DNA of 64,000 nt from Pseudocolwellia agarivorans (GTDB taxonomy: Bacteria > Pseudomonadota > Gammaproteobacteria > Enterobacterales > Alteromonadaceae): contig NZ_MUZU01000002.1 in the NCBI RefSeq assembly GCF_002000085.1, positions 372,001-436,000 on the forward strand, in the 5' to 3' direction. Shown piece by piece: positions 34,757 through 44,354 of the stretch. Position 1 is the first letter of the stretch; each line of letters opens with the position of its first letter. A program made the position numbers and the translations under genes. Under the pieces are notes generated by a model. It was not told the origin of the DNA, searched no databases, and saw nothing but the letters and a program-made list of their open reading frames with translations.

Positions 34757-35830
34757 ATGATAAAAAACATTTTTTTATTAATCGCTTGTTGCTGGATTTT
34801 ATTAGGCTGCGTATCAAGTAATACAGCTGAGTTAGATATTAGCCAATCGATGCAAACAGTACCTGATACAGCAAAATTCATAGATCCTGATTATTATATT
34901 TGGGGTTCTAGCATGGTTGAAGGAGATGATGGAAAGTATCATTTATTTTATAGTCGCTGGCTTAAATCATACGGTCATAATGCTTGGTTAACTCACTCAG
35001 AAATAGCTCATGCTGTAGCAGATAAACCTTTAGGTCCATACAAACATGTAGACATAGCTTTACCTGCAAGAGGTAAAAATTACTGGGATGGTTTATCTAC
35101 GCATAACCCAACTGTTCATAAATTTGGCGATAAATATTATATTTATTACATGGGCAATACAGGCGATGGCAAGGTGATGAAAGGCTTTAATTTTTCACAT
35201 CGTAACAATCAAAGAATTGGCGTAGCTGTAGCAAATAGCCCCTATGGCCCTTGGAAAAGAACAGATACACCGTTAATTAATACCAGCGAAAATAACAATG
35301 CTTGGGATGCGTTGATGGTGAGTAATCCTTCTGTACTGCAAAAAGCAGATGGCACCTTCCTCATGGTTTACAAAGCAGTAGCTAAAAAAGCACCTCTGCC
35401 TGCAGGTGGTCCAGTGGTTCACTTAATGGCAACAGCAAAATCCCCTATAGGGCCTTTCACTAAACATGTAGATCCTGTATTTACTAAAGTTGGTGAAAAA
35501 TTTCCCGCTGAAGATCCTTATATTTGGCTCCAAGATAATCAATATTGGGCCATAGTTAAAGATATGAAAGGTGCATTTACTGATTCAGGAAAATCATTAG
35601 CTTTATTTAATTCCCAAAACGGTTTTGATTGGCATAAAGCAAATATGCCTCTTGTTTCAAAACTTGAAATAAACTGGCAATCAGGTAAGCAAAAAGTCGC
35701 TCATTTAGAACGCCCTCAAATTTGGTTTAAAGATGGTAAACCTGCCATTTTATTTTGTGCTGCAGACGAAACACGAGAGCATTCTTACAACGTGCATATC
35801 CCATTGATTGAAATAGAAAAGCTAAAATAA
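34757..35830 (+). CDS. Glycosidase-like five-bladed propeller lipoprotein (GH43/GH117-like)
   Basis: A 357-residue lipoprotein (lipobox WILLGC, Cys17) with the repeated blade motifs of clan GH-F/GH-J-type propellers: WGSSMVEGDDGKYHLFYSRW, STHNPTVHKFGDKYYIYYMG, VSNPSVLQKADGTFLMVYK and EDPYIWLQDNQYWAIVKD. The acidic residues at DPDYY (about 45) and AEDPYIW (about 255) are the expected catalytic positions. Such enzymes release terminal sugars from marine polysaccharides; exact linkage unknown. Third gene of the cytochrome operon (24-nt gap). Confidence 0.72.
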   Translation: MIKNIFLLIACCWILLGCVSSNTAELDISQSMQTVPDTAKFIDPDYYIWGSSMVEGDDGKYHLFYSRWLKSYGHNAWLTHSEIAHAVADKPLGPYKHVDIALPARGKNYWDGLSTHNPTVHKFGDKYYIYYMGNTGDGKVMKGFNFSHRNNQRIGVAVANSPYGPWKRTDTPLINTSENNNAWDALMVSNPSVLQKADGTFLMVYKAVAKKAPLPAGGPVVHLMATAKSPIGPFTKHVDPVFTKVGEKFPAEDPYIWLQDNQYWAIVKDMKGAFTDSGKSLALFNSQNGFDWHKANMPLVSKLEINWQSGKQKVAHLERPQIWFKDGKPAILFCAADETREHSYNVHIPLIEIEKLK

Positions 35831-35866
35831 CCTCAACCCAATATAGGCAAAGTGACTCAACAAGCT
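35829..35866. repeat. Fragment of family-2 repeat
   Basis: The 38 bases beginning AACCTCAACCC match the left end of the element at 63662 at about 31 of 38 positions, including GCAAAGT and ACTCAACAAGCT. It begins at the stop codon of the glycosidase-like gene. No right end was found. Confidence 0.55.
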
Positions 35867-35881
35867 TAGAAAAACAACAAT

Positions 35882-35907
35882 AAAAATCGAGCCGTAGCTC
35901 GATTTTT
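35882..35907. terminator. Bidirectional intrinsic terminator
   Basis: Perfect 11-bp stem AAAAATCGAGC/GCTCGATTTTT with loop CGTA, between convergent genes ending at 35830 and 35935. It supplies a U-tract in both directions. Confidence 0.92.
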
Positions 35908-35934
35908 AATTTTACAATATCAACAAAGCACTAA

Positions 35935-36513
35935 CTATAGATGTTTTGTCTCTTTTAATTTAAAGGCTCTAGATGCGCCTCGACCATTTTGAAAGGTATA
36001 AAGAGCTAAGTAACTAGGCGTTTCAGGTATAGCCACCTCAAACGTTACTTCTGATACTTTATTTGCTTTCAATTTGTATTTTAATGGTTGAGTTAATGAA
36101 ATTTCAGCACCATCAAGTGCATTAAAAGAAATATAAGCATCGTCTGCTGTTACTCTTTCAAATTGCAAAGTGACTAATAAACGATTAGGTTTACTGCCAA
36201 CAGACATTTTATAGTAAGTATCTATACCTGAAGCACGCTTGTTAATTGGCGGGCTACCACCTAACCATAATCCACTTCGAGATTCGTCAACAGTAACAGC
36301 AAATTCAAGTGACTTATTTACACTCACTTTTTTTACTTTTACATGTTCAACTTTATCTTCATGGCCAGAGCTAAGCGACGCTTTTGTATCTGTCGTTTCA
36401 GGTGAGCACCCCATCATTACAAAAGATATAATAATGGGAGCAAATAAAGCAAAACAAGGTGAGTTTGCAATCTTCACTTTATTTTGCCTTTTTATTAACG
36501 ATGAATATTTCAT
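35935..36513 (-). CDS. Lipoprotein of unknown function
   Basis: A 192-residue protein; a hydrophobic stretch at about 20-35 ends in FVMMGC (Cys36), a likely lipobox behind an unusually long N-region, so a later start is possible. The mature part is a beta-rich ~110-residue domain (LEFAVTVDESRSGLWLGG to AFKLKE) that I do not recognise. Its ATG is 5 nt after the stop of the large metallopeptidase gene, so they are co-transcribed. Confidence 0.62.
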   Translation of the reverse strand: MKYSSLIKRQNKVKIANSPCFALFAPIIISFVMMGCSPETTDTKASLSSGHEDKVEHVKVKKVSVNKSLEFAVTVDESRSGLWLGGSPPINKRASGIDTYYKMSVGSKPNRLLVTLQFERVTADDAYISFNALDGAEISLTQPLKYKLKANKVSEVTFEVAIPETPSYLALYTFQNGRGASRAFKLKETKHL

Positions 36514-36518
36514 TCAAA

Positions 36519-39209
36519 TTAATCAGCAATTCTAACTAATTCAAACTTAAAGCCACATTGGCTGCCTTTAAGAATAACTTCAGGATTATTCATACTTAAT
36601 ACAATATAATACTGATTACCCTCTACAACACTAATTTGACCAAAGTAGCCATCGTCATAATCATAAAGAGAAACTGCTTGTCCTGCATTAGTACGTATTT
36701 TTATATAACCTGATTGATCACTTACCTCATGACCTAACTTGTTTAAAGCCTTTATACCCACATAACCAGTAAAGTTAGCTGTAAATAATGCTCTACGTCT
36801 CATCCCTAACCCATTACTAGAATTAGCACCTGGTAAGTTATTATTGATACAAAACTCAGGTGAATTAGATGAAATCAATATTGCATCATCCGTTGGCGCT
36901 TCAGATTGAATAAGTGGAATAGTGATATATAACTGCTCTAAATCATTTGCACCAACACTTGAACCACCTTTATTTGCCGCTGCACTTATTTTAGGATCCG
37001 CAGGAGTATTCGCTGGATACATACCAAAAGGGTCACTTGTTTTAACGTTAGCTATTGCCATTAAAGCTTTAACTTCTGTTTCAACATCAGGGTTAGCTTT
37101 TAAGTAATAATCTAAGAATGTAAAAATAGTGGCTGAATGAATACCCGTTTTCATTTTAGTTACAGCATCAAAAAACTCATTAAAACCTTTACCGTCAATA
37201 TTACCCATTGCATACATTAACTTAATAACAGTCTCTTCAGAATAAAAGCCATTTGCTCTGTCTTCACCAATAGGTGCGTTTAAATCTTCACAGGCACCAT
37301 CAAGTTGCTGCTCACCTGCAGTATCACAATAGTAATGACTGCCAGATAACAAACCACCCACTGCAGTACCATAACCTTCACCGTAGGCTAAACTTGCGTC
37401 TTTATATTCATTATAAGAATGACTATCACCCGGGCTATCAGCATAAGATAATTGTGCTTGTAAGTAATGACCAAATTCATGACCGATTACACCTTTATCA
37501 AATTCATCAGTATCAGCATCAGCTTTACCTAATACATATACACCTGGCGATAAACCGCTACCGCTATAATGAGAAGTTCCTATTTCACCTATTGCTCTAT
37601 CTCCCCAAACAGCAATGTTTTTAGGAGACCAATAAAGGTTTAAATCAGGCATTTCAATATTAGGATTAAGAGTTGTTAATTTATCAGCTGCACTTTTTAC
37701 AATACGTAATATTGAGAATGGTGCTGATTCACGTTCGCTATCAGCATTCACATGTCCATCACTGTCAAAACCAACTTTAGCTCTAATATCAAGCTTGTTA
37801 GTGCTTTCAGCTTCATCTTTAATGGTTATAGCGTTTGAGGTCAGTTGGTATAATTTTTTCACAGCGCCAGCGCTGGTATTGTCACGAATAGCAAAATTGT
37901 ACTCAGGACCCACATCAGGTGTTGAACGAGTTTTTTGAATTTGTGCTTTAACAACAACTTTAACTGTTGTTGATTCAGGCGCATTATCAAATTGATAAAA
38001 ACCTTGATCATCTGACACGGTACTAGCAATTACTGCACCGTTTGAGTCAATCATATCAACGGGTACACCTGCAACAGCAAATATTTCTAAGCTGTTACTA
38101 CTGTAATTATGCGCTGCACTTTCTGTGTAAACGATGCCAGGTGCTTCTGCCGTTATATGGCCAGATAAAAGGCTTGTGCCTGTAGCTATAGCAGAAACAC
38201 GAGCAGGTGCTTTCTCTTTAATATTTGCAGTTGCGTTAGGTGCTTCAACCGTAATAGTCGTCGTGTTTTCTAATCGGCCATGATCCATGATAACCAGGTC
38301 AACTTCACCTTCACTTTGTGCCGGACAATCAGCAAACATAATATTATATTTAGTTGCGTTATTCGTATCAGTTAATGATTGAAGATCGTATACCGCACAC
38401 TTTTCACCCGCTAAAGTAACGTCTAAACTCATTGACAGGTGTGTTCCAACAATATCAAAAGTCGATATTTCAGAGGCTGTAATTTTTGAAAAAGCTTCGT
38501 GATCATTACTTTCAGGGTGATCAGCATCAACATACTCAACTTGCGATGCAAGCGGAGCTAACACAACGTCATGGAAATAAGCATCAAGATCTACGTCATA
38601 ACCTAAATTAGGATCAATAAGTGGGTTATCAAACATATTCTCCATTGCATAAAAATAGTAATCACGTATTTCATCACTAGTGAATAAACCATTATTTGCT
38701 AGGCCGTATACTAACGTTTCAATCACTTCATCAGCACTTTCAGCTTCAATATCTTGTTGCATTTGAGATAAAGCAGCAAGCACAACACCGTAGCGACCAC
38801 CGGCAGTACCGTCAGCCTCTTCAATGTTTAAATCCATTGGAATTGCGCTGGTAAGATCAAAACCATTCATACCAAAGGCATTAGCTACATTCGTTAAAAC
38901 ACCTGAGTATTTCGAAATTGGGTCAAGGTCATACACCTCAACAACTTGTGTCGCTATTTCAGTTAATGGGGTTACGCTAGTACTAAAAGTAGAAGACGTT
39001 ACATTGTAGTAAGCACGTGTAAGGCCTGCTGTAAATAATTCACCTGTGGCTTCATCTTTATATTCACCACCTTCACATTCAATAAGTGCAAAACCTAAAT
39101 CCGCAGGAATATCTTTAAAGGTTGCAACACCTGTTTCAGTAACAGCCGATGCAATGGTTTCATTATTGGCATAAATCGAACAGGTACCTTCATCGACAGA
39201 TGACAACAT
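36519..39209 (-). CDS. Large zinc metallopeptidase-like protein (HEFGH), possibly missing its N-terminus
   Basis: An 896-residue protein. The zinc motif HEFGHYLQAQ is at 577-586. Before it come a carboxypeptidase-regulatory-like beta-sandwich (about 385-420, FAVAGVPVDMIDSNGAVIASTVSDDQGFYQFDNAP in pieces) and an N-terminal region with TPLTEIATQ, a stretch usually found about 100 residues into lipoproteins of this kind. The frame starts MLSSVDEGTC, without any signal peptide, so either the true start is unusual or the 5' end is damaged. Upstream, a short minus-strand frame at 39352 (MNSRFKMMIAVTL, then stop) looks like a severed signal peptide. It is divergent from a second secreted metallopeptidase. 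Confidence 0.7.
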   Translation of the reverse strand: MLSSVDEGTCSIYANNETIASAVTETGVATFKDIPADLGFALIECEGGEYKDEATGELFTAGLTRAYYNVTSSTFSTSVTPLTEIATQVVEVYDLDPISKYSGVLTNVANAFGMNGFDLTSAIPMDLNIEEADGTAGGRYGVVLAALSQMQQDIEAESADEVIETLVYGLANNGLFTSDEIRDYYFYAMENMFDNPLIDPNLGYDVDLDAYFHDVVLAPLASQVEYVDADHPESNDHEAFSKITASEISTFDIVGTHLSMSLDVTLAGEKCAVYDLQSLTDTNNATKYNIMFADCPAQSEGEVDLVIMDHGRLENTTTITVEAPNATANIKEKAPARVSAIATGTSLLSGHITAEAPGIVYTESAAHNYSSNSLEIFAVAGVPVDMIDSNGAVIASTVSDDQGFYQFDNAPESTTVKVVVKAQIQKTRSTPDVGPEYNFAIRDNTSAGAVKKLYQLTSNAITIKDEAESTNKLDIRAKVGFDSDGHVNADSERESAPFSILRIVKSAADKLTTLNPNIEMPDLNLYWSPKNIAVWGDRAIGEIGTSHYSGSGLSPGVYVLGKADADTDEFDKGVIGHEFGHYLQAQLSYADSPGDSHSYNEYKDASLAYGEGYGTAVGGLLSGSHYYCDTAGEQQLDGACEDLNAPIGEDRANGFYSEETVIKLMYAMGNIDGKGFNEFFDAVTKMKTGIHSATIFTFLDYYLKANPDVETEVKALMAIANVKTSDPFGMYPANTPADPKISAAANKGGSSVGANDLEQLYITIPLIQSEAPTDDAILISSNSPEFCINNNLPGANSSNGLGMRRRALFTANFTGYVGIKALNKLGHEVSDQSGYIKIRTNAGQAVSLYDYDDGYFGQISVVEGNQYYIVLSMNNPEVILKGSQCGFKFELVRIAD

Positions 39210-39376
39210 AAAATGTACTTGTAATTCTTGGCTAGGTATTGAAAAAGCTTTTAAAGCAAAAAACAGTGATTGAAAATCAAGCTATTTTTACTAGCGTTGT
39301 CGGATTTGTATCACAATGTAACAGCTATCATCATCTTGAATCTCGAATTCATTTTAATTTAAAGGATAAATATAAA

Positions 39377-40351
39377 ATGCTAAAAAAATCAATAATAACA
39401 GCGTCAGTGTTTGCAGCTATGGCCGCAATGCCAAGCCAAGCTGGTGTAATGTTTAATTTCGACTACTCAAATAATACTGCTGGTGTTGGATTTCTAGATA
39501 ACAGCGAAGGTGCAGCACGTCGTGCGGCGTTAGATACTGCAGGTAACATGTTTTCAAATATGTTTGGCACCTATTTTAGTGATTCAGCAACTTTAGATAT
39601 TAGCGTAACCTCAACTGATGACATTAACAGTGATACGTTAGCGTCAGCAGGTTCAGAGCTTGTAAGTGCATGTCCTGTGTTAGGTGGTTGTGTTATTACT
39701 GAGGTTGTTAAAACTAAATTACAAACAGGTGTTGATGCTAATGGTGCAGCAGCTGACGGTAGCGTAGATGTGAACTGGGCATCAGAATGGAAGTTAGATC
39801 CAAATACTCCAGCAGATGCCGCGTTAGATGAATTTGATTTTTTTGCCGCTATTTTTCATGAACTAACCCATGCCCTTGGTTTTAATTCAATCATTGATAA
39901 AAATGGCGAAGGTTTCTTTAAAGATGAATGGTCAACATTTGATACATTTTTACAAGACTCTACAGGCGAAAAAGTTGTTACTGATACTTTCTTTATTAAT
40001 CAACCTGCTTGGGATGCTGCTAGTGTTGGCGGAACAGGTAGTGGTTTATTCTTTGGTGGTGCTAATGCTGTAGCGGCTAATGGTGGTAACGCTGTTGAAA
40101 TATTCAGCCCTACAACTTGGATTGATGGTAGTAGCGGTAGCCACATTGATGGTACGCCTTTCCCAACTGATATGATGAAATACGACAGAGGTTACGGCCC
40201 AGAAACTCGTGATTATAGTCCTGTAGACGTTAGTATATTAACAGATATTGGTTACACTAGAGTTGCCTCAATAAGTGTGCCAGAAACAGGAACTTTAAGT
40301 TTAGCTTTTCTTGGTCTTGCTGGATTATTTTTACGTCGCCGTAAAGCATAA
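39377..40351 (+). CDS. PEP-CTERM-sorted metallopeptidase-like protein
   Basis: A 325-residue exported protein. Signal peptide MLKKSIITASVFAAMAAMPSQA; zinc-binding HELTHALGF at 161-169, so probably a metallopeptidase although the third ligand is not obvious; C-terminal sorting signal VPETGTLSLAFLGLAGLFLRRR (a PEP-CTERM with motif VPETG, hydrophobic helix and Arg cluster), which would be processed by an exosortase encoded elsewhere. I start at the ATG at 39377, which alone gives a signal peptide; a TTG at 39239 would add 46 residues. A terminator follows at 40381. Confidence 0.82.
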   Translation: MLKKSIITASVFAAMAAMPSQAGVMFNFDYSNNTAGVGFLDNSEGAARRAALDTAGNMFSNMFGTYFSDSATLDISVTSTDDINSDTLASAGSELVSACPVLGGCVITEVVKTKLQTGVDANGAAADGSVDVNWASEWKLDPNTPADAALDEFDFFAAIFHELTHALGFNSIIDKNGEGFFKDEWSTFDTFLQDSTGEKVVTDTFFINQPAWDAASVGGTGSGLFFGGANAVAANGGNAVEIFSPTTWIDGSSGSHIDGTPFPTDMMKYDRGYGPETRDYSPVDVSILTDIGYTRVASISVPETGTLSLAFLGLAGLFLRRRKA

Positions 40352-40380
40352 TACGGTTACAAGCGTTGAAATAAATGATT

Positions 40381-40407
40381 AAAAAGCTCGGAAACGAGCT
40401 TTTTTTG
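40381..40407 (+). terminator. Intrinsic terminator of the PEP-CTERM gene
   Basis: AAAAAGCTCG-GAAA-CGAGCTTTTT with a GNRA-type loop, then more Ts; 30 nt past the stop codon. Confidence 0.92.
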
Positions 40408-40431
40408 TTTTTGTCCCGAGGTATTCAAGCA

Positions 40432-40968
40432 ATGTGGTTTAATCAACTTATCGTAATATGTGTAATAGGAACTTTATTAACGGGAACAGCTTGTATGGCA
40501 AAAGAAAGAAACACTACAACGAATATCCCTCCTGTAACCTACAAACTGGACGAGCTTAGTATTAACCTAACAATACACGCAGGATCTAAAAAAGGTAGCA
40601 GTGCTCAACGCCTCAACATTTTTGGGCGAGGTCATTCAACATTAGAAGAAAACGGTAGCTTAACCCCGTTAAATTATTCATCTGAAGATATTATAAAAAT
40701 ATTAAATAGCTTCTATCAAATTCGCTTTTTCGATCTACCAAGTCGTCATAACATTAAATATTCAGTTTATCTAAATGAAAATGGCTCTATTGGTACTAAT
40801 GCTTTACGCATGATTGACGCGTCTAGTACAACGGTTTGTTTTAACTTACCTGATTATGAAAAGTGCGTGACTTATGGCTTAGACGGCCCAAATGAACTCC
40901 AATCACTAACACAACGTTTGTTTACTGAAGCTAAACAGCTCGCAAATGCGGAGATAACCAAGCAATAA
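40432..40968 (+). CDS. Small exported protein of unknown function
   Basis: A 178-residue protein with an N-terminal hydrophobic segment (NQLIVICVIGTLLTGTACMA) that could be a signal peptide or lipoprotein signal. The mature part is mixed alpha/beta and not recognised; the four cysteines are in the signal and in TTVCFNLPDYEKCVTYG (a possible disulfide). The start is the ATG at 40432 because the open frame upstream runs through the terminator hairpin. GAGG stands 11 nt upstream, a loose ribosome site. Confidence 0.6.
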   Translation: MWFNQLIVICVIGTLLTGTACMAKERNTTTNIPPVTYKLDELSINLTIHAGSKKGSSAQRLNIFGRGHSTLEENGSLTPLNYSSEDIIKILNSFYQIRFFDLPSRHNIKYSVYLNENGSIGTNALRMIDASSTTVCFNLPDYEKCVTYGLDGPNELQSLTQRLFTEAKQLANAEITKQ

Positions 40969-41008
40969 TTTTTATAATTATTTAATGTTTTATTTTAATA
41001 TGGCTACC

Positions 41009-41830
41009 CTACCAATGCACAGGATCAACTTTATAGTACTGGCTTAACTGTCGGTAAAGCGTAGGGTAATGATGATTAAATTTATTCGATTGCTCAAAAA
41101 ACACCTCACTAGCCACAGCAAAAAATTCAGCAGGATTTGTCGCTCCGTAATAATCAAAAAGTGATGGACTACCTGATAAGGCTTGTTTTTTTAATAACTC
41201 AAATTGCTTTGAAAATGCATCAGACCAGCTTTTATAATCTTGGTCTTTACCTAAAATAGGCGCTCCATTAGCACTACCGTCTTCTTGGTCAAGCTGGTGG
41301 GCAAATTCATGAATAACAACATTATGCCCATCATCAGGAATTTCAGCACCATCTAAGGTGTCTTGCCACGACAACACTATTTTACCAAGCTCCCAAGATT
41401 CGCCTGATAGTGCCGTTCTTTTTGTATATTGCACTCCGTCTGCATTTCGTATTTGTTGCTCTTTAACAAACGCACTTGGGTACACTAATATCGTGTTTAA
41501 TTTAGGGTAATAATCTGTTTTTCTATTCAATAAAAGTAAACACGCTTGCGCGGCAATGGTGATTTTTATTTCATCGGTTATTTCAACACCATTACAACCA
41601 ATAAAATCTTTTTCAGCTAAAAACACTTGAATATGTTGTTTTAACTGTAGTTGTAAATCAGCCGGCATTCTTCTGAAATATGGCATACGTTGTTGAATAA
41701 TTTTACGCCACTGTTTGTTAAACGGCTTTTTTCGAATAACCCCACGTTTATATTCACGCCAATAAGGCTTACCTACAGAAAGGCCTATAAGTAAAACACA
41801 AATAATAATAGGTAACAGAAATGACAACAT
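41009..41830 (-). CDS. mtfA: Zinc-dependent peptidase MtfA
   Basis: A 273-residue protein with an N-terminal hydrophobic segment and the MtfA domain: LLLNRKTDYYPKLNTILVYPSAF and the active-site helix VVIHEFAHQLDQEDGSANG, followed by NPAEFFAVASEVFFEQ. In enterics MtfA binds and inactivates the glucose repressor Mlc and has aminopeptidase activity. No mlc or ptsG neighbour is visible, so its partner here is unknown. Monocistronic. Confidence 0.9.
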   Translation of the reverse strand: MLSFLLPIIICVLLIGLSVGKPYWREYKRGVIRKKPFNKQWRKIIQQRMPYFRRMPADLQLQLKQHIQVFLAEKDFIGCNGVEITDEIKITIAAQACLLLLNRKTDYYPKLNTILVYPSAFVKEQQIRNADGVQYTKRTALSGESWELGKIVLSWQDTLDGAEIPDDGHNVVIHEFAHQLDQEDGSANGAPILGKDQDYKSWSDAFSKQFELLKKQALSGSPSLFDYYGATNPAEFFAVASEVFFEQSNKFNHHYPTLYRQLSQYYKVDPVHW

Positions 41831-41974
41831 AATAAGTTTTTATAAGTAAACGTTATTATTAAATTGGTACGACGAGTATGGATATCAAGTGGTATAAGTG
41901 TTTTATTAATAGTCGTACTCGAACACTAAAATTTTAATCAATTCTAAAATTCAATGTCCTCCATGGTTTATATT

Positions 41975-42169
41975 AACCTGAGTTCGGCTTAATAAATGTT
42001 CTTCTAGCAGCAACTTTTACTAACTTCTGCGTTAAATTCACTTGTAATAGGCTAGCTATTGACGCGTAAATTTGCCTTGAATTAAGTAAAACTATCAAGC
42101 TAGAAGCGAACCGAGTTTTTAGTGATTACTTTTCAAGGAGTTAACAATATATTAAACCGAACTCAGGTT
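41975..42169. mobile_element. MITE-like element of family 2, 195 bp
   Basis: The ends are a perfect 13-bp inverted repeat (AACCTGAGTTCGG at 41975-41987; its complement ends at 42169), extended with one mismatch into TTAAT. No coding frame. It lies between mtfA and the GGDEF gene. Related ends occur at 61470 and 63662, and a fragment at 35829. Confidence 0.75.
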
Positions 42170-42198
42170 ATATTGATAATTATTCAATTAAAGCTAGG

Positions 42199-44094
42199 TT
42201 ACACATGTTCAATTTCTAACTTATTCCTCCCCGCACCTTTTGCTTTATATAAACAGTCATCAGCTCTCATGATCAAGGCATGTAAACTTGTATCTTCGCC
42301 GTGTTTAAAGCCAGCGACTCCCATACTAAAGGTTATATATTGTTCAGGGGGTAAACCAATTATAGGTCTATTATTAAGCTCTTGATGTAATCGTTCAAAA
42401 ATAAGTTTAATATTATTTTTATTAGTATCAGGCAAAACAAAAAGCCACTCTTCACCACCATAGCGGCCAAATTTATCTTCTTTTCTCATGATAGTTCGAC
42501 ATGCTATTGCAAATGACTTCAATACTTCATCTCCCACATCGTGCCCGTAAGTATCATTGACTTTTTTAAAAAAGTCTAAATCAATAATCCCTATAGATAA
42601 GTCTACGTGATTACATTTAGCTTCTTTGAAACGTTCATTCGCATACTGCAGTATTGCACGTCGATTAGGCGAGTTAGTTAAATGATCTTTTAAAGCCATT
42701 TCTTTAAAGCGATTACGGTGTTGGTTAAGCTTAAATAGCATAAAAGCAAAAATAAAAATAACTCCTATTGTAAACGCTATGATCAAATACCCATATTTTT
42801 TCTGTTGTTGCTGTTGGGCAATTTTTAAATTCTTTAATTCATTTTCTTTAAGTAACATTTTATTTTCATTTTCTTTCAACTCACTTTCAAATTGCACTCG
42901 ATATTTATGTGAATTTTGCTTTGTTTCTATTTTATGAATAAGCTCTTTTTGCTCTCGATATTTTTTTTCGTTTTGATAAGCCGTTAAGTAATCACCTTGT
43001 GCATAGGCAAGTTGAGCAGAAACCTCTAAAAAAAATGCGCTGTAAGTCGGTTGATTAATGTCAGCTAATAATATTTCTAATTGCTTTAAAACGTCTGCTG
43101 CTTCATCTGTATTCTTAAGTTTTATTTGAGTTTTCATAACTCCTAACAATGACTCAAAATACATATGTTTATCACCACTTTCAGCAAAAATTTCAGCAGT
43201 CCCCTTGTAATAATTTAATGCTTCTTGCCATTTTTTTTCATGAAAAAGTACGCTAGCTAACGAAAACTGTGCCCATGTCACGCCAATTTTGTCATCTAAC
43301 AAGGTACTTAGTGCTAAGGACTCTTCAAAAATTTCTTTTGCCTCTTTATATTCACCGTTGAATAAATACGTTCGCCCCAAATTATGTAAGACTATAGATT
43401 CAGAAAATTGCTTTTTAGTTTCTTTGAAAATATTCAATGCTTCTCGGTAAAACTCTTTAGCTCTTTCATAATCTTCAAGACTTAAATAAACACCCGCGAT
43501 TTCAGTAAATACGAGGGATGTATTCACTTTGTCGTCTAATGATAAATATAATTGATAAGCTTTTTTAAAATATTGAAGTGCTAGGGTATAGTTTCTAGAA
43601 AGAATTTCGCTTCCTCCTAAATCAACATAAATTAATGCGACAATAGATTTATCTGTTTCCGCTTCAGCTTTATTGAGTAATATTTCACGCATTTCAATAA
43701 CTTTCTTTGAAAAGCCTTTAGCATCTTCAATAACAAGTGATCCTAATTCAAAATTTAATATTTCATTTTTTAAATTTAGTTTTTTAGCCTTGGGAAGAAA
43801 TTCATTAATAAGATCATTAGCTTCATTAAAGTGCTCTAAAATACTTAACTGTTGAACTTTGAGCGACATAGCCTTAATTAAAATGACAGGCCATTGATTT
43901 TTTTTAATCACGTCAATCAGAGGATCAAGCTCAGCTAAAATCTCTTTTGGGGTAAGGGTAGTATCGTGAGTTAGTGAATCTATACGTTTATCAATTTCCA
44001 TCTGGGTTTGGATTTGGGCTTGTGCAAACGTAGGCAACCCGAAAATAAATAACAGAACAAAAATACGGAAAGCGCTTAACCTAATCAACTTCAT
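42199..44094 (-). CDS. TPR-repeat diguanylate cyclase (GGDEF)
   Basis: A 631-residue protein: signal peptide (FRIFVLLFIFGLPTFAQA), a periplasmic array of about six tetratricopeptide repeats (roughly 60-360, for example YTLALQYFKKAYQLYLSLDD), a coiled coil, one transmembrane helix (YLIIAFTIGVIFIFAFMLF, about 435-455) and a C-terminal GGDEF domain. The active-site motif is GGEEW, which is catalytically competent, with HLTNSPNRRAI upstream. It should make cyclic di-GMP in response to a periplasmic cue. I start at the ATG at 44094 with AAGG upstream; a TTG two codons earlier is not needed. Confidence 0.9.
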   Translation of the reverse strand: MKLIRLSAFRIFVLLFIFGLPTFAQAQIQTQMEIDKRIDSLTHDTTLTPKEILAELDPLIDVIKKNQWPVILIKAMSLKVQQLSILEHFNEANDLINEFLPKAKKLNLKNEILNFELGSLVIEDAKGFSKKVIEMREILLNKAEAETDKSIVALIYVDLGGSEILSRNYTLALQYFKKAYQLYLSLDDKVNTSLVFTEIAGVYLSLEDYERAKEFYREALNIFKETKKQFSESIVLHNLGRTYLFNGEYKEAKEIFEESLALSTLLDDKIGVTWAQFSLASVLFHEKKWQEALNYYKGTAEIFAESGDKHMYFESLLGVMKTQIKLKNTDEAADVLKQLEILLADINQPTYSAFFLEVSAQLAYAQGDYLTAYQNEKKYREQKELIHKIETKQNSHKYRVQFESELKENENKMLLKENELKNLKIAQQQQQKKYGYLIIAFTIGVIFIFAFMLFKLNQHRNRFKEMALKDHLTNSPNRRAILQYANERFKEAKCNHVDLSIGIIDLDFFKKVNDTYGHDVGDEVLKSFAIACRTIMRKEDKFGRYGGEEWLFVLPDTNKNNIKLIFERLHQELNNRPIIGLPPEQYITFSMGVAGFKHGEDTSLHALIMRADDCLYKAKGAGRNKLEIEHV

Positions 44095-44354
44095 AAACAA
44101 CCTTTAATCGTCTTTCATAAATTATAGACCAAGAAATAAGTTCTTCTGGATATTTATTTAATCCTTAAATCAACTCAATTATGCACTTACACAGATACTC
44201 GTTACCACTTAAACCAGTATATTGAATAAAAAGGGGCATATAAGAAGTTCATTTGAATATAGCTTTTAAGTAAAGATATATTTTTATATTGAGCGTAGTT
44301 TATAGATATTAATTATAGATTTGCATTTAAGAAAGGTAATATTAAGAAAGAAAT

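Noticed and set aside
37274-37624. 116-codon His/Tyr-rich plus-strand frame
   Set aside because: Antisense shadow of the large metallopeptidase gene.
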